Assembly (NCBI GenBank): GCA_000499405.2
Contig: HG738140.1
Span: forward strand, 10,319,560 to 10,383,559
Source of the DNA: Onchocerca volvulus
Taxonomy: Eukaryota; Nematoda; Chromadorea; Rhabditida; Onchocercidae
DNA: 64,000 nucleotides
Direction: 5' to 3'
A program made the translations under genes and the position numbers. This document shows positions 24,194 through 37,400 of this stretch, in pieces. Positions within the stretch are counted from its first letter, which is position 1. The number at the start of each line of letters is the position of its first letter. Under the pieces are notes generated by a model, which made no database searches, was not told the DNA's origin, and was given only the letters and a program-made list of their open reading frames with translations.

Positions 24194-24859
24194 TGTCGGA
24201 AAAATCCGAAAATTATAATTAATATAAACAAGGAATGATAAAGTTTAAGAAGCGCGTAGTTTCAAATGGACCAACAAGTCGGTAAACCATGTTCCCCTCC
24301 AAAGCGCTAAACAAAGGGACAAACATGTTTCCCGCTAAAGCTGTAATCAGATTCATCATCGAAAGGGGAAACATATTTCATAACAAAGGATAAATATGTT
24401 TCACGCCGAAGGGATGGGCATGATTGAAGCCAAAATGCTTGGATTAATAGGGAAACAAGAGAAGATCGACCAATTAAGAGGGAGAATTTGGAGTTCAGGA
24501 AAGAAGGAGGGGTCCCGGAAGGATATATAAGGATCGGACGTTGGAGAAGGATCATTCAAGTCTACGGATTCTTGGACACAAATTCTTGGCTATGCATATC
24601 AGCTTCAACAATCAGCGTTTTCTACAACAACAATCAATCGGCAATCTTGGACAACTATTCTGTTTTATTAGCAACAAAGTAAGAATAATCTTATGATCAG
24701 TTATCTTGGATATATCCAAGATAACTGATCACAAAATATCCAAGATATTCGTCAATAATTGTTTGTATTATTCAGGAAGAAGAAATCTTCCATCCAATTA
24801 TAAAACCTTTTCTCACCAAAGATTCATTTGTGCCGCAAACCGAGCCAACTTTCCCGATA
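24194..24859 (+). mobile_element. Solo LTR, BEL/Pao-like, with TSD TCTCT
   Basis: This 666-base unit starts TGTCGG and ends CCGATA (one change from a CCGACA mirror end). It is flanked on both sides by TCTCT (24189-24193 and 24860-24864). It contains a TATA-like GGATATATAAGG at about 24520, a GTAAGAA donor-like site near 24679 and degenerate repeats of an AAACATGTTTC(C/A)CGC-type motif at 24285-24410. It shares the TGTCGGAAAAA(T)CCGAAA start with the mini-LTR element at 15507. No internal retroelement coding sequence is present, so recombination between two LTRs probably left it. A 64-residue open frame at 24488-24682 lies within the LTR and is not a gene. Orientation follows the TATA-like box. 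Confidence 0.82.
24694..24731. repeat. Perfect 38-bp palindrome inside the solo LTR
   Basis: Bases 24694-24712 are exactly reverse-complementary to 24713-24731 with no spacer. The inner half-site TATCCAAGATA recurs just downstream at about 24737-24747. It may be an LTR regulatory or RNA hairpin element. Confidence 0.85.
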
Positions 24860-25002
24860 TCTCTGTTCAATGTTAAATGTTAAATTGTTTACAGATTTTA
24901 TAGACTGTATATGCCTGTTCAGTCCGTGACGCATTATCGGTAAGATTCTCTTGCTTTTGGAATGCTGGAAGTAAATGCTGTGATGTTGGTATAATAAGGA
25001 AT

Positions 25003-25006
25003 GCAT

Positions 25007-25034
<28 letters not shown>
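25003..25034. repeat. (TA)n microsatellite
   Basis: An uninterrupted TA dinucleotide run lies about 200 bases upstream of the ANKRD13C start. Confidence 0.85.
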
Positions 25035-25037
<3 letters not shown>

Positions 25038-25233
25038 AAAGACATATAATACAATATATAATATTAAATGACTTCAAATTTAGTGCCGTATTGATAAATC
25101 GTTTTTCTGTGTTTTGTTATCTTTTGACGTCAGTCAAAGCAATCAAAAAGCATTATTTACAGCTAGAATGCGTTTCTATCCATAATCTAACGATCTCATT
25201 CAGTGAAAAATTTATTTAGCGCTACTCTGACTG

Positions 25234-28200
25234 ATGACTGAAGTGGAAAAATATCCGTTACACCGTGCTGCATTCTTCAATGATACACAATCGATTGTAC
25301 AGCTCATTAATGATGGTATTTTTAATTTATATGTTTCCGATCTCATAATAAATAGTGTTGAATAATTTTCGGTTCTTTATTTATCTAGTGAGTATTAACC
25401 TGTTCAATGTAATGTATTCTTTCGTGGAATTAAATAATTTGGACAATATTTAATGGATTCTGAATGTTGTAATTTTTGAAATGAGTTCTATTCTTCAGGT
25501 GCAGATCTTCGTTTGCAAGATCCCCAAGGCAACACAGCTTTACATATTTCCACGATGCTTGGACACAAAGGTTTGTAAAATGTTTTTTTTTTTATATCTA
25601 TCGATATAAAGTACTCATGTTTTTAAAATGAAATTTGGTTCTTGCATTTTCCATTGCTCTGTATATGCTGATAGCATTTTCAGAAGCAATAACAGTTTTG
25701 CTTGCTCATAATGCTCCAGTGAAATCGAAAAACAAGGATGGGTGGAATAGCTTGATGGAAGCAGTAAGCTATGGCGATCGACAAATAAGTAAATTCATTT
25801 CCCATTAATTATTGTCGTCGTACAAGTTCTTTTTACCTCATCAAATCATTTTTCATCCGGTTATATTTTTTAAAAGCAACGTAACTGTAAAATTTGCTTT
25901 TACAGTTTTCCTACAGGACGTAGCCTTTTTTTGTTCAATTACATTATGACAATTTTTTCAGTTCAAAAATTTTTGTTTGAATTTTTTATATGATTAATAA
26001 GTATTCTTGTTTGAATATTGATATTTTGAATCGGCATCAAATACGAATGAAAATCGAGTCATATCTTTTTATGAATAAAATTCAAAAATAAGGCATAATT
26101 AAGTCAGATATATCGGATTATTTTCTAACTGAAACTCTTCATGTGCCTTATTGATAGAGATTAAACTTTTTCTATTTTTGTTCATTTTCAGTTGCAATTA
26201 TGTTACGTAAATTAAAAGCACAATCACGGGAGAGTATGGTAGCTCGAAAACCTCACTTACTAAAGATGCTATCTGAATTTGGTGATTTCTATTTGGAATT
26301 GAGATGGGACTTTCAAAGCTGGCGTCAGTTGTCCTTTAATCTTTATTATCATAATATGAAAGCATAGGAATTCTTTCAAATCATTTGTCAATCACAGTGT
26401 GAGAAGAATGAGACGATGAAGTCAAAATAGCGTTCGTTAAGTTAATAAGCATCAGATCTTGCAATTCAAAAGAATTATTTGTGTAATTGCGAAAAATTTT
26501 CCTCACATCATTAAAATTTCAGTTCCTCTGCTCACAAAAGTGCTTCCCTCAGATGTATGCAAAATATATAAATGTGGAACAAGTCTAAGGTTGGACACAA
26601 CACTGGTTGATTTTAATGAACGAAACTGGGAAAGAGGCAATATATCCTTCATTTTTGCATCAGATCCGAATTGCTCGAAGGACCAGCTTCTGATTTTGGA
26701 TCACAAGGCTAAGGTTTTTTTCCATGTCAAAAAATTTTTTCCGAGAAAATTGATCTTATTTGCTCATTATCATTCGTTCTTTTTTTTTTTTTTTTTTTCT
26801 TTACAGCTTCCAATAAATTGTAGTATTTGAGGTATTCCAACGTATAAGAAATGAGGAATCAGAAGTTGAATTGGATGAAGAAATTGATGTTTTAATGTCT
26901 TCTGATATTATAAGCGCTCAGATGTCTACAAAACCAATAACTTTTGAAAGAGCAATAAGTGGTTGGATTTTTAAACACGAAAAATTGGTTAGCTTTTTTT
27001 ATTTCCGAATTTAATTCAGCTTTAATTTTTCCAAGCTTTTTGTCTTCAAAGATACATGTTGAAATATTTCATTTATCTGTCTTCAGCATTCTTTTCTGAT
27101 ATAAAATCTATTTTATAGGAACAAGTGGGTGATTATAATGCCGTTTATTATACTGTGGAGGGTATGTCATTAATTACTCGTAAACGGTTAGCTTTTGTTC
27201 TGAAATTTTTATCTGAAACTTTCCTGTTTGACCAAAAAGGATATATTTGTGATGACAGATTTTACTTCTCTTCTCATTATTCCGATATTCATTGCAAGGA
27301 ATGACGCACTGCTTTAGCGGTGGAATCATTAAAAAAAAAAAAACAAAAACAAAAAAGATTCAGAATCTTCAAGTCGGATTGTTCAGTTATTTTGAAATTC
27401 AACTTATGATTTGATAAATTTTTGTATCCTATGATTTTTTTTAACAAATACAGAAGGGAACACTTGACAGCAGAAGATATAAAGAAGAACAAAACATTCT
27501 TGCAAAATTTGGCAATAGGATCGCTGATGGCAGAAAATGAATTTATAGTACGTTAAAGTCATATTATTCTAAAATTTTTTGTTTCGCAGTTGTGTTGATT
27601 TATATTATATTTATCGAGTTCTAAATAAAACGTTTGATGAACATTGATAATATATAGAATTGAAATTTACTTCAATGTTGAGTGTAACGATATTAATTTC
27701 AGAGCCTTCAGTGCCGAAAAAGTCTACCTCCACCACGAAAAATAGCAGCGACATGGGAAGAATATATTAATGCTGCTGCTGGTCTTGCTCCTTCTTTAGG
27801 TCGTACTCATGTTGTTAAGCAGACTGAAAAAAAATTCAAAGCTCTTGTTGCGATGGTAAAAATTTTTTCTATTAATAATGTCAGAATTGCATGACATTCT
27901 GTGAATCTTTCGAAAATTTTCTTTCATCTCTATCTTGTGTTAAGAGAAATGGAGTGGAAAATAGAACAGATAGAAATATTTAAATGATCGTTTTTACTAG
28001 GGAAATTGAATCAACCAACAAGCGAATAAATTTTCGAGAAAAATTTATGTTTATGCACTTTTAATTGAAGAAAAAAAATTTTTTTAAATCACTTGGTAGA
28101 ATTGCAAAAAATCGGAAAATAACTGCAATAATAATATTTCATTACTTGTCTTATATTATCATTATTGAAATCATGTCAAGCAAATCTAATTATTGAGCAG

Positions 28201-28622
28201 CATATCGCTTCTTTTTAAGCAAATTTTTTTCGGAAAATATTCAGGTTTTTCAGGCCGAAGACTTCCCGCTTTCGGTTGATGTTTTACTGGATATTCTCGA
28301 AATTGTTGCACCTTTCAAGCATTTCGACAAACTTCGATGTTTTTGTAATATGCGGTTGCCACCTGGCTTTCCAGTTCGAGTTGGTAAATATTTCTGAAAT
28401 TCAAAAAATCTAAGCATAAGGTAGTTATTTCCATCATTTTTAAAATGAATTATTTGCTTACAATTTATGGTCTCTTATTTCATTTCAGAAATTCCTATAC
28501 TGCCAACAATATCAGCGAAAGTCACATTCCAGAAATTCATGTTCCGCAATGATTTAACATCAAAAATGTTCAAAATACCGAAATCTTATCGAGAAGATGC
28601 TAATCGTTTTTCGGATCTTTAG
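25234..28622 (+). CDS. ANKRD13C: Ankyrin repeat domain-containing protein 13C homologue
   Basis: In vertebrates ANKRD13C is an ER-associated chaperone controlling biogenesis of G-protein-coupled receptors. Eleven exons: 25234-25315, 25499-25570, 25684-25788, 26192-26323, 26523-26713, 26832-26987, 27119-27186, 27454-27547, 27703-27855, 28254-28383, 28489-28622. They give 438 residues. N-terminal ankyrin repeats (YPLHRAAF, GNTALHISTMLGHKEAITVLL, LLAHNAPVKSKNKDGW) are followed by the GPCR-chaperone domain: ELRWDFQSW, LTKVLPSDVCKIYKCG, VLMSSDIISAQMSTKPITFERA, REHLTAEDI, TWEEYINAAAG, EIVAPFKHFDKLR, LPPGFPVRVEIPILPTISA. It ends YREDANRFSDL, matching the 13C C terminus and lacking the ubiquitin-interacting motifs of 13A/B/D. 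The acceptor of exon 6 (TATTTGAG) is not the usual TTTCAG. It was chosen because only it keeps the frame and gives KVFQRI(R)NEESE, as in the human protein. Confidence 0.95.
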
Positions 28623-30090
28623 TTACGGTATTTGAAAATGCAAACATTTTTTGATCTTCGCACAATTCAAAAGAGCATCTATAATGTTACAAATTTCAAC
28701 ATAACTTTTCAGGGACCTTAGTATGTGTGCCCAGTTCTACTTTATGAACTTTCCCCTTTTTTTATTTTATCATTTTATGTGTTTCATAATTGAATTGAAT
28801 ATATATATATATTTTTATATATAAGAATATGCATACCGGCTGTTGAATAGTGTTATGATTAGTTCTTTTGTAAATTTTCAAATGAAATTAAAAATATTGA
28901 GTTGTGAGCAATTCAATATTTTTTTACTGATGTAGAACAACATTGTTCTGGATTGCGATTGTTGAAATCAGCGAAAAACTATATAAAGAAGAAAAATCTT
29001 AAAGTATTTTGTTTGTTTATAGAAATCTATTTCACTCTCTGTTTAAAATGAACGTTTACATTTTTTTTTTCTTTGATTTGCTCAAGATTTGATAGCCTCA
29101 TGTTGTTGAGCAGGATGTGTATTTTCTAGTACATCTAAATTTGGTTTCATTTTAATAATATAAAAGAATTAAACTTAACATACTCAAAAATTCAAAGATT
29201 TATTTTTGTGTGTCATTTCTAAGTTTACAAACATTCTAAATGCGGAATGTAATTTTGCATGATTGTTATAAATAACCCATTTAAAATTGTTTGTATTATT
29301 TACTGATACATTTTTTGATGATTCAGAAATTTAAAAAAGATCATTTGCTGTCTTACATGATTGGTTCAATGTAGCATATGAAGTAATATAGAGAATTCCA
29401 ATGATCCAATAAAAGAATGAAAATTCCTTAATCATAAGCATCGCCTTTCATCCTTGGACATGTTGAAGTTAACTTCTGTATTGTTGAATTTTCTATTGTT
29501 TCGACGTTGTACTTATTCCTGAACTAGTTTTTGAAATTGGATGTTGAGTAATGTTTTCTAAATATTTCTGAAGAAGAATAGTTACTGGCTGATTTATTCA
29601 GCTGCTTATTGTGATATTCAAATAACTGATATTTAACAGGATTTTCTATAATTTGAGAACTATTTGAAAGAGCATTTTTGAATGAACTTAAATATCCGGA
29701 TTTGTATCACCGATATTGATGTAAGTGGATTTAAAGCGAGATTATACATTTTGTTTTCAAAATAGATTATCATTTCTAGTCATTATACGATCTCGCTTGA
29801 TTAGCTGATTATTGTAGTCAGCACCACTTTTGTGTTCCGCGCTCTCTGTTATTCCCCAGCTGTCATGATTCCCGTGCCATAGTAAGGTACTTAGGTAGCA
29901 TAGAAGCCATCACTATATTATGTTCATTGTTTTTTGGAATTAATAATTACGCTAATTTAAATATCATTTATTCGAAAATTATTTACCTAACTTAGGTATC
30001 ATTTATTCAATAATTTGTTTCGGAACTGAGGAAATTAAGCAATTTGATCCAAAAATTGTGAAGTTCTTCAGATAAAAAAAGAAGCTGTTG
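28623..30090. other. Intergenic, no gene seen
   Basis: AT-rich, with a short TA run near 28798-28812. About 200-280 bases before the next start, a less AT-rich patch (29815-29895) could hold promoter elements, but I recognise no specific site. Confidence 0.5.
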
Positions 30091-30102
30091 TGCAGTGATC
30101 GA

Positions 30103-30750
30103 ATGGCTTCTGAAGGACATATCAATGAGTTATTGAATTATCGATCAGTGGTAGATCGGAATTATAAGCGTTATATTTTGAAAAATGACAGGAATGGTTT
30201 GTGCTATTTGCGACATCCAAATGGAGTGGTAGTCGTGACATTGTATAAAAATCATGAATTGATGCAGAAGCGGATTAAAACAATTGATTGGCATATGAAG
30301 AAAAATAAGGGAATTGATCGGAGTAAGCAGAAAGTTAGTGGAAAAGGGAAAAAGGTTATTTTTTATCAGTACTGTTTTCTGTGATCACACTTTGTCAAAT
30401 ATTTTCGTCTCTTCCTTACGTATCGTATCAGTTCGAGAAAGAGGTAAGAATGTATGAAATAACTGTTTTGATAATTTTCAATGAATTATCTGTATTGCAT
30501 GCAGGGTGGACTAGCGCTATTGCCGGATACAAAATTATGTATTGTTCATTGCGAAGATGGTACTGAATATGTACTACGTGCAGGTATTAGAGCTCTTTTA
30601 ATTGAAGTCAATGAACGGCTTCTAGAAGATCCTAATCTAATGCGCACTGCTCCTGAAAATCAAGGTTACATAGCGATTATCATACCTTATTCCAATGAAC
30701 GAAGGCAGCCTCCGCAATCTTTTCTCGAAAGACAACTGACAAGCAGTTAA
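30103..30750 (+). CDS. ABITRAM: Actin-binding transcription modulator (ABITRAM/Simiate/FAM206A homologue)
   Basis: The vertebrate protein is a small GCVH-fold-like nuclear and cytoplasmic actin-binding factor involved in filopodia and transcription. Exons 30103-30354 and 30505-30750 are joined in phase 0, giving 165 residues (human about 181). The ATG at 30103 lies seven bases after a GTGCAG acceptor, probably for the spliced leader. Seen: [12 protein letters not shown] (VDRYFTRWY in human), [20 protein letters not shown] (KVSGKFKRGA), [21 protein letters not shown] (LMEVNENILHKP) and [10 protein letters not shown] (TEGYIAVVLP). Length and spacing across the exon junction match the human protein exactly, so no further exon is needed. 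A 12-base in-frame microexon at about 30432-30443 is possible but not required. Confidence 0.93.
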
Positions 30751-30751
30751 A

Positions 30752-31442
30752 ATGAAAGTAAGACTTTTATTGCTTGTTTTATTAAGTGAACGTTTCTTAA
30801 ATTTCTATTATCACCAGAATGTCACTTTTTGTATTTTACCAAATTTAGATGACTTGAAAAGCTCGTCTTCTTTTCCTTTTTTATTTTTTACCGAAATATC
30901 AACATTGATAAATCATATCTATGTACTAACATTCTTTTAGTTGTTGAGGCTGGATAAATTAGTTTTAATTGATACGAAAGTTATGTTGTTTGTTTATTGT
31001 ATCCTAGCGCTATTGGTTACATAAGTAGATACTAAGCTCTTAATAAATTCGCAGGGGAAAAAGTTATAAGTTTTGAAAAAGCTGCGTCTTATCCCTCATA
31101 TCAGCCCCTTATTCTATTATTTCATTGTCCGAACTGACAGTAAATTTTATTTTCAGTAATTAATAATTTATTTGTTATTTCATTGTTCGAGTTGACAGTA
31201 CATTTTATTTTCATTAATTAATAATTTATCTGTTATTTTCATTGTTCAAGCTGACAACAATTTTATTTTCAATAATTAATAATTTACTGTAATAATTTAT
31301 TGCTTTTAGAATTTGATCGAAAAAACAACATTTCATCGCCACTTTTTCATCGATGGCTAGCGAGAAGAAATCTCTAAATAATTGTATTTTTTTTATTTTG
31401 GCACTTTTTCTTTATATCTATGTAAATAAAACATTAATAAAT

Positions 31443-31479
<37 letters not shown>

Positions 31480-34400
31480 TGCTGTTTATACAGACATGCC
31501 TGTATGCGTGAATTTACTTACTGTTGTGGCAATGTGCATTCCTTTACCCATGTATAATGACATTCGTTGCATTCCTTTAGAAAACGAGAAAAGACTGAAG
31601 AATTATTTCGATGACAGAAGTGCCTGGAATGTCATTTAAAAAAATTGAAAATAAGTTTTTTTTCTTTTTTTTTTTTAGATTTTATCTACAATTTATTTGA
31701 TATCGCATTGTTGTTACAGGAGAAAATTGTTTCTTTTCCGAGTCATCTTTAGAATTATTATAGCGCGATAATAAAGTGATAGGAAAATTGTAAATAGCAT
31801 AGACCAAAAGAAAGATTTTATTTGAATTTTATAAGTATGGATTCACCCTTAGAGTATTACAAGAAGATCGGACATTATTCAATATGTTGTGAAAAGATTT
31901 GATGTTCATTTAAAATCTTAGTTTCACACCTTCGAATTATCTATTGGTACCGATATATCTGGACAACTAGGACAGAATCTTACTGGGATCTTCGGTTTTT
32001 TCTAAAATCTCCTTTATCTTCTTCAAATTGATATTTACATAATAAATATGGAAGATTGCATTTTTTGGAATTGAAAAGATTTAAAAAGAACTGTATATTA
32101 CTTAACTATTAATTGAAGCAGTTTTAACTGTTTCAATTTAAAAGAAGTCAAAATTGGAAATTTTTTACTTTAGAACAATTCGCGAAAAATTAAACATTAT
32201 TTGGGAAGAAAGGGGAAGATTTTTTTTTTTGCTTATTTTTTGAACAATAAAAGATATAATTGAGATCAAAAATTGGTGAAAGGTAAAATAAAATTCATTG
32301 TTTTTGTGAAAGTCAAAACTTGCTCAAAATGTTCCGATGCATTGATTTGAAAAATTTTTCCGTAGAAATATCATTATCATAAGTCATCGCGATTATTATC
32401 CCACTTCATCTTAATTTGTGCACTGTATTTTTTTAAATTTAATTTCCAAAAAAAAAAAAGAGCGAAATGGTAACAAGAAAAATTCCTTTCTATTCTCAAA
32501 TTTCACGAAATTATGATGCCATATGTGATGAAAAGTACATTTATTAACATATTAGAAATCCCCAGATATATAAGCTAATAATGACTGCCAATGGTCAACA
32601 AGGTTGGCGCATTGGTCATTTTGTTTTTTTTGCTTGATGTACTAGAAAAAATATGATTCAATTTGGGAAATATATATCTATAAATATTGTAAAGCTTTAG
32701 AAATCTTGTATGATCAATACTCATCCCGCACCGAGATGTCCCAGTCTAAGTTTACATTAATCTTAACTTCTTCAGTGGAGTTGGTTGAATAAATGAGATG
32801 CTTCTGTTTTTATCATTCTTTTCGCCCGAACATACTCTCTCATTTTGATTACAAAGAATTTATAAAAGTTTTTCTGCTGTTTGCGTCTCAGTCAATCGTT
32901 AACAGCACTGAATCTTTTATATGCATAATATATTGAATTAATGGAAACGTTTACACATTCATAGCTACCAATTTAGCTTTGAAGTTTTCCATTATCATTT
33001 TCTCAACCCACTTGCAATATGCAGTGCAATTTTCAAAAAAAAGATAAAAAATGTAGGAAAAACTAACAAAAACAATGTTGTAACATTTTTCTGTAAATCC
33101 GAAAGTTAAATATTTTTTATTTTATTATCAATTGAAATCCATATGCATTACTCACTCCTCACCAAAAAGCATATCAATGACAAGTTCCTTCTTTATCACA
33201 ATGCATTTTCATCATGTAATACATTAGTGGAAATAAAATTATACAAATTAATGAAGAGTAAATAGATATCAGCAAGAAATTTCGGTCTATTAAAATATAC
33301 CTATACATTCTGAACAGTGGCTATTCCAGATTCACATCAGATGAAAACTATGATTCATTCGAGATGTAACCGATCAATTCAATCTGCTCAAAATGATAAT
33401 GAAATTAAAAGTACACTGAAATAAATTTCAATTTATTTTCTATCGAAAAGTGATTTTTTATAGTTGCAATTCCACTTCTCAGAGACATCTAAAGAAATGA
33501 ATGATGTATGTTCTGTTTAATAGTAATAGTTAAATATCTAACATTTTCGTAGGAAACTTTCATTTAATCGGCTGGAGATTAATGTGTCTTTTCTTCAAAC
33601 GGTGTAATAAGTTGATATATAATCCAATTACGATCATTAATTAAATTTATTATTCGCATATGCGATGTAAACAACATTATTAGTTATGCAAGTGATCAGC
33701 AGACGATGAGACATAAATATTTCACCACTGAACTATTTCCAGACGATTTTGTAATATTAAAAAGTCTTTTAGATTCGTTCCAATTTAAAATTCAGTTTAA
33801 TCTACTTTTATCTTGATATTCTGCAACTTTATTCAGATATGCAGATATTTTGGATGAGTTGAGGAAAGATTCGAAAAATTTTGAAACTTATGAAGTTCAG
33901 ATTGTGAAACCGATACAAAATTTAATCCTGCAGCTCAAGACTTGATGGTAAAGTATATATATCTCTTTTCCGTTTAACGATACTTTAGCAATTCTCAACG
34001 ACTCTATTCGCATCAGATGCAAACTGCAAACTTTGATCTTAGTTAGATCATATGATAAAATATTAAATGAAATGTTGTCAAAAACAAAATATTTCGCAAT
34101 TCGATTCAAATTATATGTGAAATTCGGATCAACATTTTTCAAGTTTCCATTTTTTTTTGTTTAGTTCTAATATTCTGAAAATGGAACAAATTACCTTCTA
34201 AAAATCTTATCGCATAAATTTCAATTTTTGAGTAATTACAACTACATTCATTGATTTCATGAAACAATAAATGGCGAAATAATATCATAATAATAACCAG
34301 TCACAAACTTTTTCAATGACAAATTCAGATAAGGAAATAAAAAAGCAATCAGAAAATACTGAATTTTATCAGAATAAAAATTCAGTTTTTTTCTTATTAA

Positions 34401-37400
34401 TTTAAATTAATTAAGTGTGGTTTTAAGTACAGACCATTTAAATAAAACAGTTTGATATTTTGACGAACAAGATGAATTCTTCTTTAGAAACCATAAATTA
34501 TGCAAAATGATTGGCAATGAATTGTCGCATCAGTTTATAGACGATCAATTCCTATTGTTTATAAAATTCCGGTTAAACTTTCTGATTATACAAAGCACAA
34601 AACTCATTCTGGAATATAATTTTATTTCTCTAACCTGAAATATACTCAAGATTTCTGGAATATCACACAAGTATGCAAGAAATGTGACACATCATCGAAG
34701 TTGTCATTATTGTTTTCAATCAATATATTCATATTTTCATGAAATTTTAACAGCTCATATGCCATCTCCGAGTATTGTATTCGAAAAAATTATCAGATTT
34801 TTATTCATTTGTATTTCAATTAAACAACGTTGACTTTTTTTTTCGGATTTTAGAATTTTACAGGAATTTTATAAAAAAAACCATTAAGCATTATGTTCAA
34901 TGACATCCATCACAGCACATTTTTGAAAATATTTTTTTTCATCAAAGTTGCGGGTGGCTGAGTTTTAACGAATGGTAGCATTCTTAATTTTATTGTTTTC
35001 AAACATTTTCTTTGATACTTTACCTTTTCATTCTTTCTATGATATCCTGGCCCGAACATCATTTGCTCACTGATGAAAATACTCTATCAACAAATAATAT
35101 AAAAAGAGCAAGTAAATTGATTAATGAAAGATGTGGTTTGACAATGAAGATTTAATTAATTCAACTTTACTGTTCGTTTCGTTCTATCACGAAAAAAATT
35201 TAATTTTTCGCGCAAAAACGTTCATATTTTGTAACATTTAGTGATTCAACTGATGGCATGAAAGTAATGCGATGGTTGACGTAACTCTTATAAATAAATT
35301 ATTTTGTTTACAACGAATATTCGAAGATAGATAGATAAGAAAAAACTTTCGATGATAAAAGGCTCAGTTATGTACTTTGCGATGTACTAATTACTAATGA
35401 ATAATGAGTTCTCATCAATTCTTCGTTTCATTTCTCAACTAAATGGCTTTCTTATCAAAATTTCTTTTGATATTTTTATCAAAATTTGAGATTATTTTTC
35501 ACATAAACATATATAGTTTTAGTTGATGATTTATAATTAGTAATTTATTACTATCCTCGCAATTTTCATACGATAATTTATAACAAAAATTCATACAGGC
35601 ATAATTTCTTAATCTCAACAAAGTATCAAAGTGCAGTAGCATTAAGATAAATTCTTTCAGAATGCAAAAGTTACATGCTAATCGATTTCTCGAATAGAAT
35701 ACAAACTAATCTAAACATTAAATTTCAGATCATTAAGATATATCATAACTTCATAACAGCATGGAAGTTTGGAATAATACGAAAATTCTGATATATATCC
35801 TGCGACGGATAATGAGTATTTTCAGCAAGACGTTTCTTGGAGTTGCATTTCAAATATAAGATTTTAATAAAGACACATCTGCTGAGCACTTAGTAACAAA
35901 TTCCACTCAGTCAATTCTTGCAAAAAAGCATCTGAAAAAAAAAATATTCGAAAAATGCAATTTGATAAAGAGAAATAATGGCTCTTCCAATTCGTCTCTT
36001 TCTATTTTCCTTTATTAATTATTGTAAAACAATTTTCTAAAACAAATGAAAGATTTTTGATTAAAAAAAATCGTTTTGAAAAACATAAACTTCATCGTTA
36101 ATGGATAGGAAAAATTTCAAGAATGCGTTTCAAACAAAAAATTTCGAAAGAAAAGACAAAACTTTATGAGTCCAATGAAAATGCATTTCTTCTGAAATCA
36201 TTTCAATTTCACATTTTTGCAAAAGCTTTGTAACTAGATAAGATGATAAGATTTATGGCTCTAAATGGTTATTTTGCTGAATCTCAATTGTATGTGTTAA
36301 ATCCTACTTAAGTTATTAAATTAGTGTGAAAGCATTGCTGATGAAATCATATTTGATAAGTGCTCTTTGAGAAGACAATTTACGACCTGAAAATTTAGAG
36401 GTACGAGAATTTTTGACTGTTAAAACTTTAATCAACGAATATTGAACGCATTTCAAGACAGAAAAAAAGAAAAAAACAAAATTGCTCGATCAAATGCTAT
36501 TCAGATTATTCGATACATGACATAAATTCCAGTTTACTTTAGTACGATCGAATTGCTAATTTTTCAGAAATTTTAGTTAAATTTTGATACCAATTTTATG
36601 TGACAGTTTAGACACAAAATCTTTGTTTAATTACATCTTTTGATAAATAATTCTCTTCTTCAAAGAAGCTTTAAACTTTGTAAAGTATTCGGCAACTGCA
36701 TTTGACAACAATTTCATGGTGAAATTGTCAAAATGCAATCGTACTAAATTTTTTTTCGTTATATGTCGCTTAGCAATTAAATCAACTTGAATCGCATTCC
36801 AAAAACATTCCAAAAGAATTTTGCATGAGTGTTTGAGAAGTGAATAATTGAAACAATTTTGTTTTTTATATGACATTCAAATGAAATGACAAAAAATTTT
36901 TCAAAAATTTCAATCCTTTATTTTATCAAAAATTTTATGCAAATTGGATTTTTGAATTATTACAAGAACTAACATGAACAACTGATCGTGGCTCAGAAGT
37001 AAAAATAACTGGATAGTATTATGAATGAAAACTTCAAGCAAATCGAAAAACCGTCATTCATCTATGAGTTTGATAAGACAAACAAATGAAATGAATTGGT
37101 CATCGAACACGTTGGTTAAAAATTATTTCAAACAAAATAGTTGATCAATGACAATATAAGTCTGATTGAAGCTGTCAATTTTTCTTTTTTTTTTTTTTTG
37201 TTTCATTTTTAAAATTATTAGCAAATTTCAATTGAAGAAATTCTATCCATTTTGGATAACTTTGAAATGAATGTTAGGTTTGCAATGCTATGGTAACCCA
37301 ATGCATATTTCAGTATGTCGGACACTCATAAGACGGTCACTCATTAGAGCGAGAACCTTTGTTTAAAAAAGTTTTTAAAAAACTTATATGAGCTGTTTCG

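Noticed and set aside
24488..24682. 64-residue plus-strand frame in the solo LTR
   Set aside because: It lies entirely within the LTR downstream of its TATA box. It is LTR sequence rather than a gene.
37267..37292. Phase-2 short exon (MNVRFAML) as first exon of the EF-hand gene
   Set aside because: Phase fits but the peptide is too short for a signal sequence and nothing else supports it.
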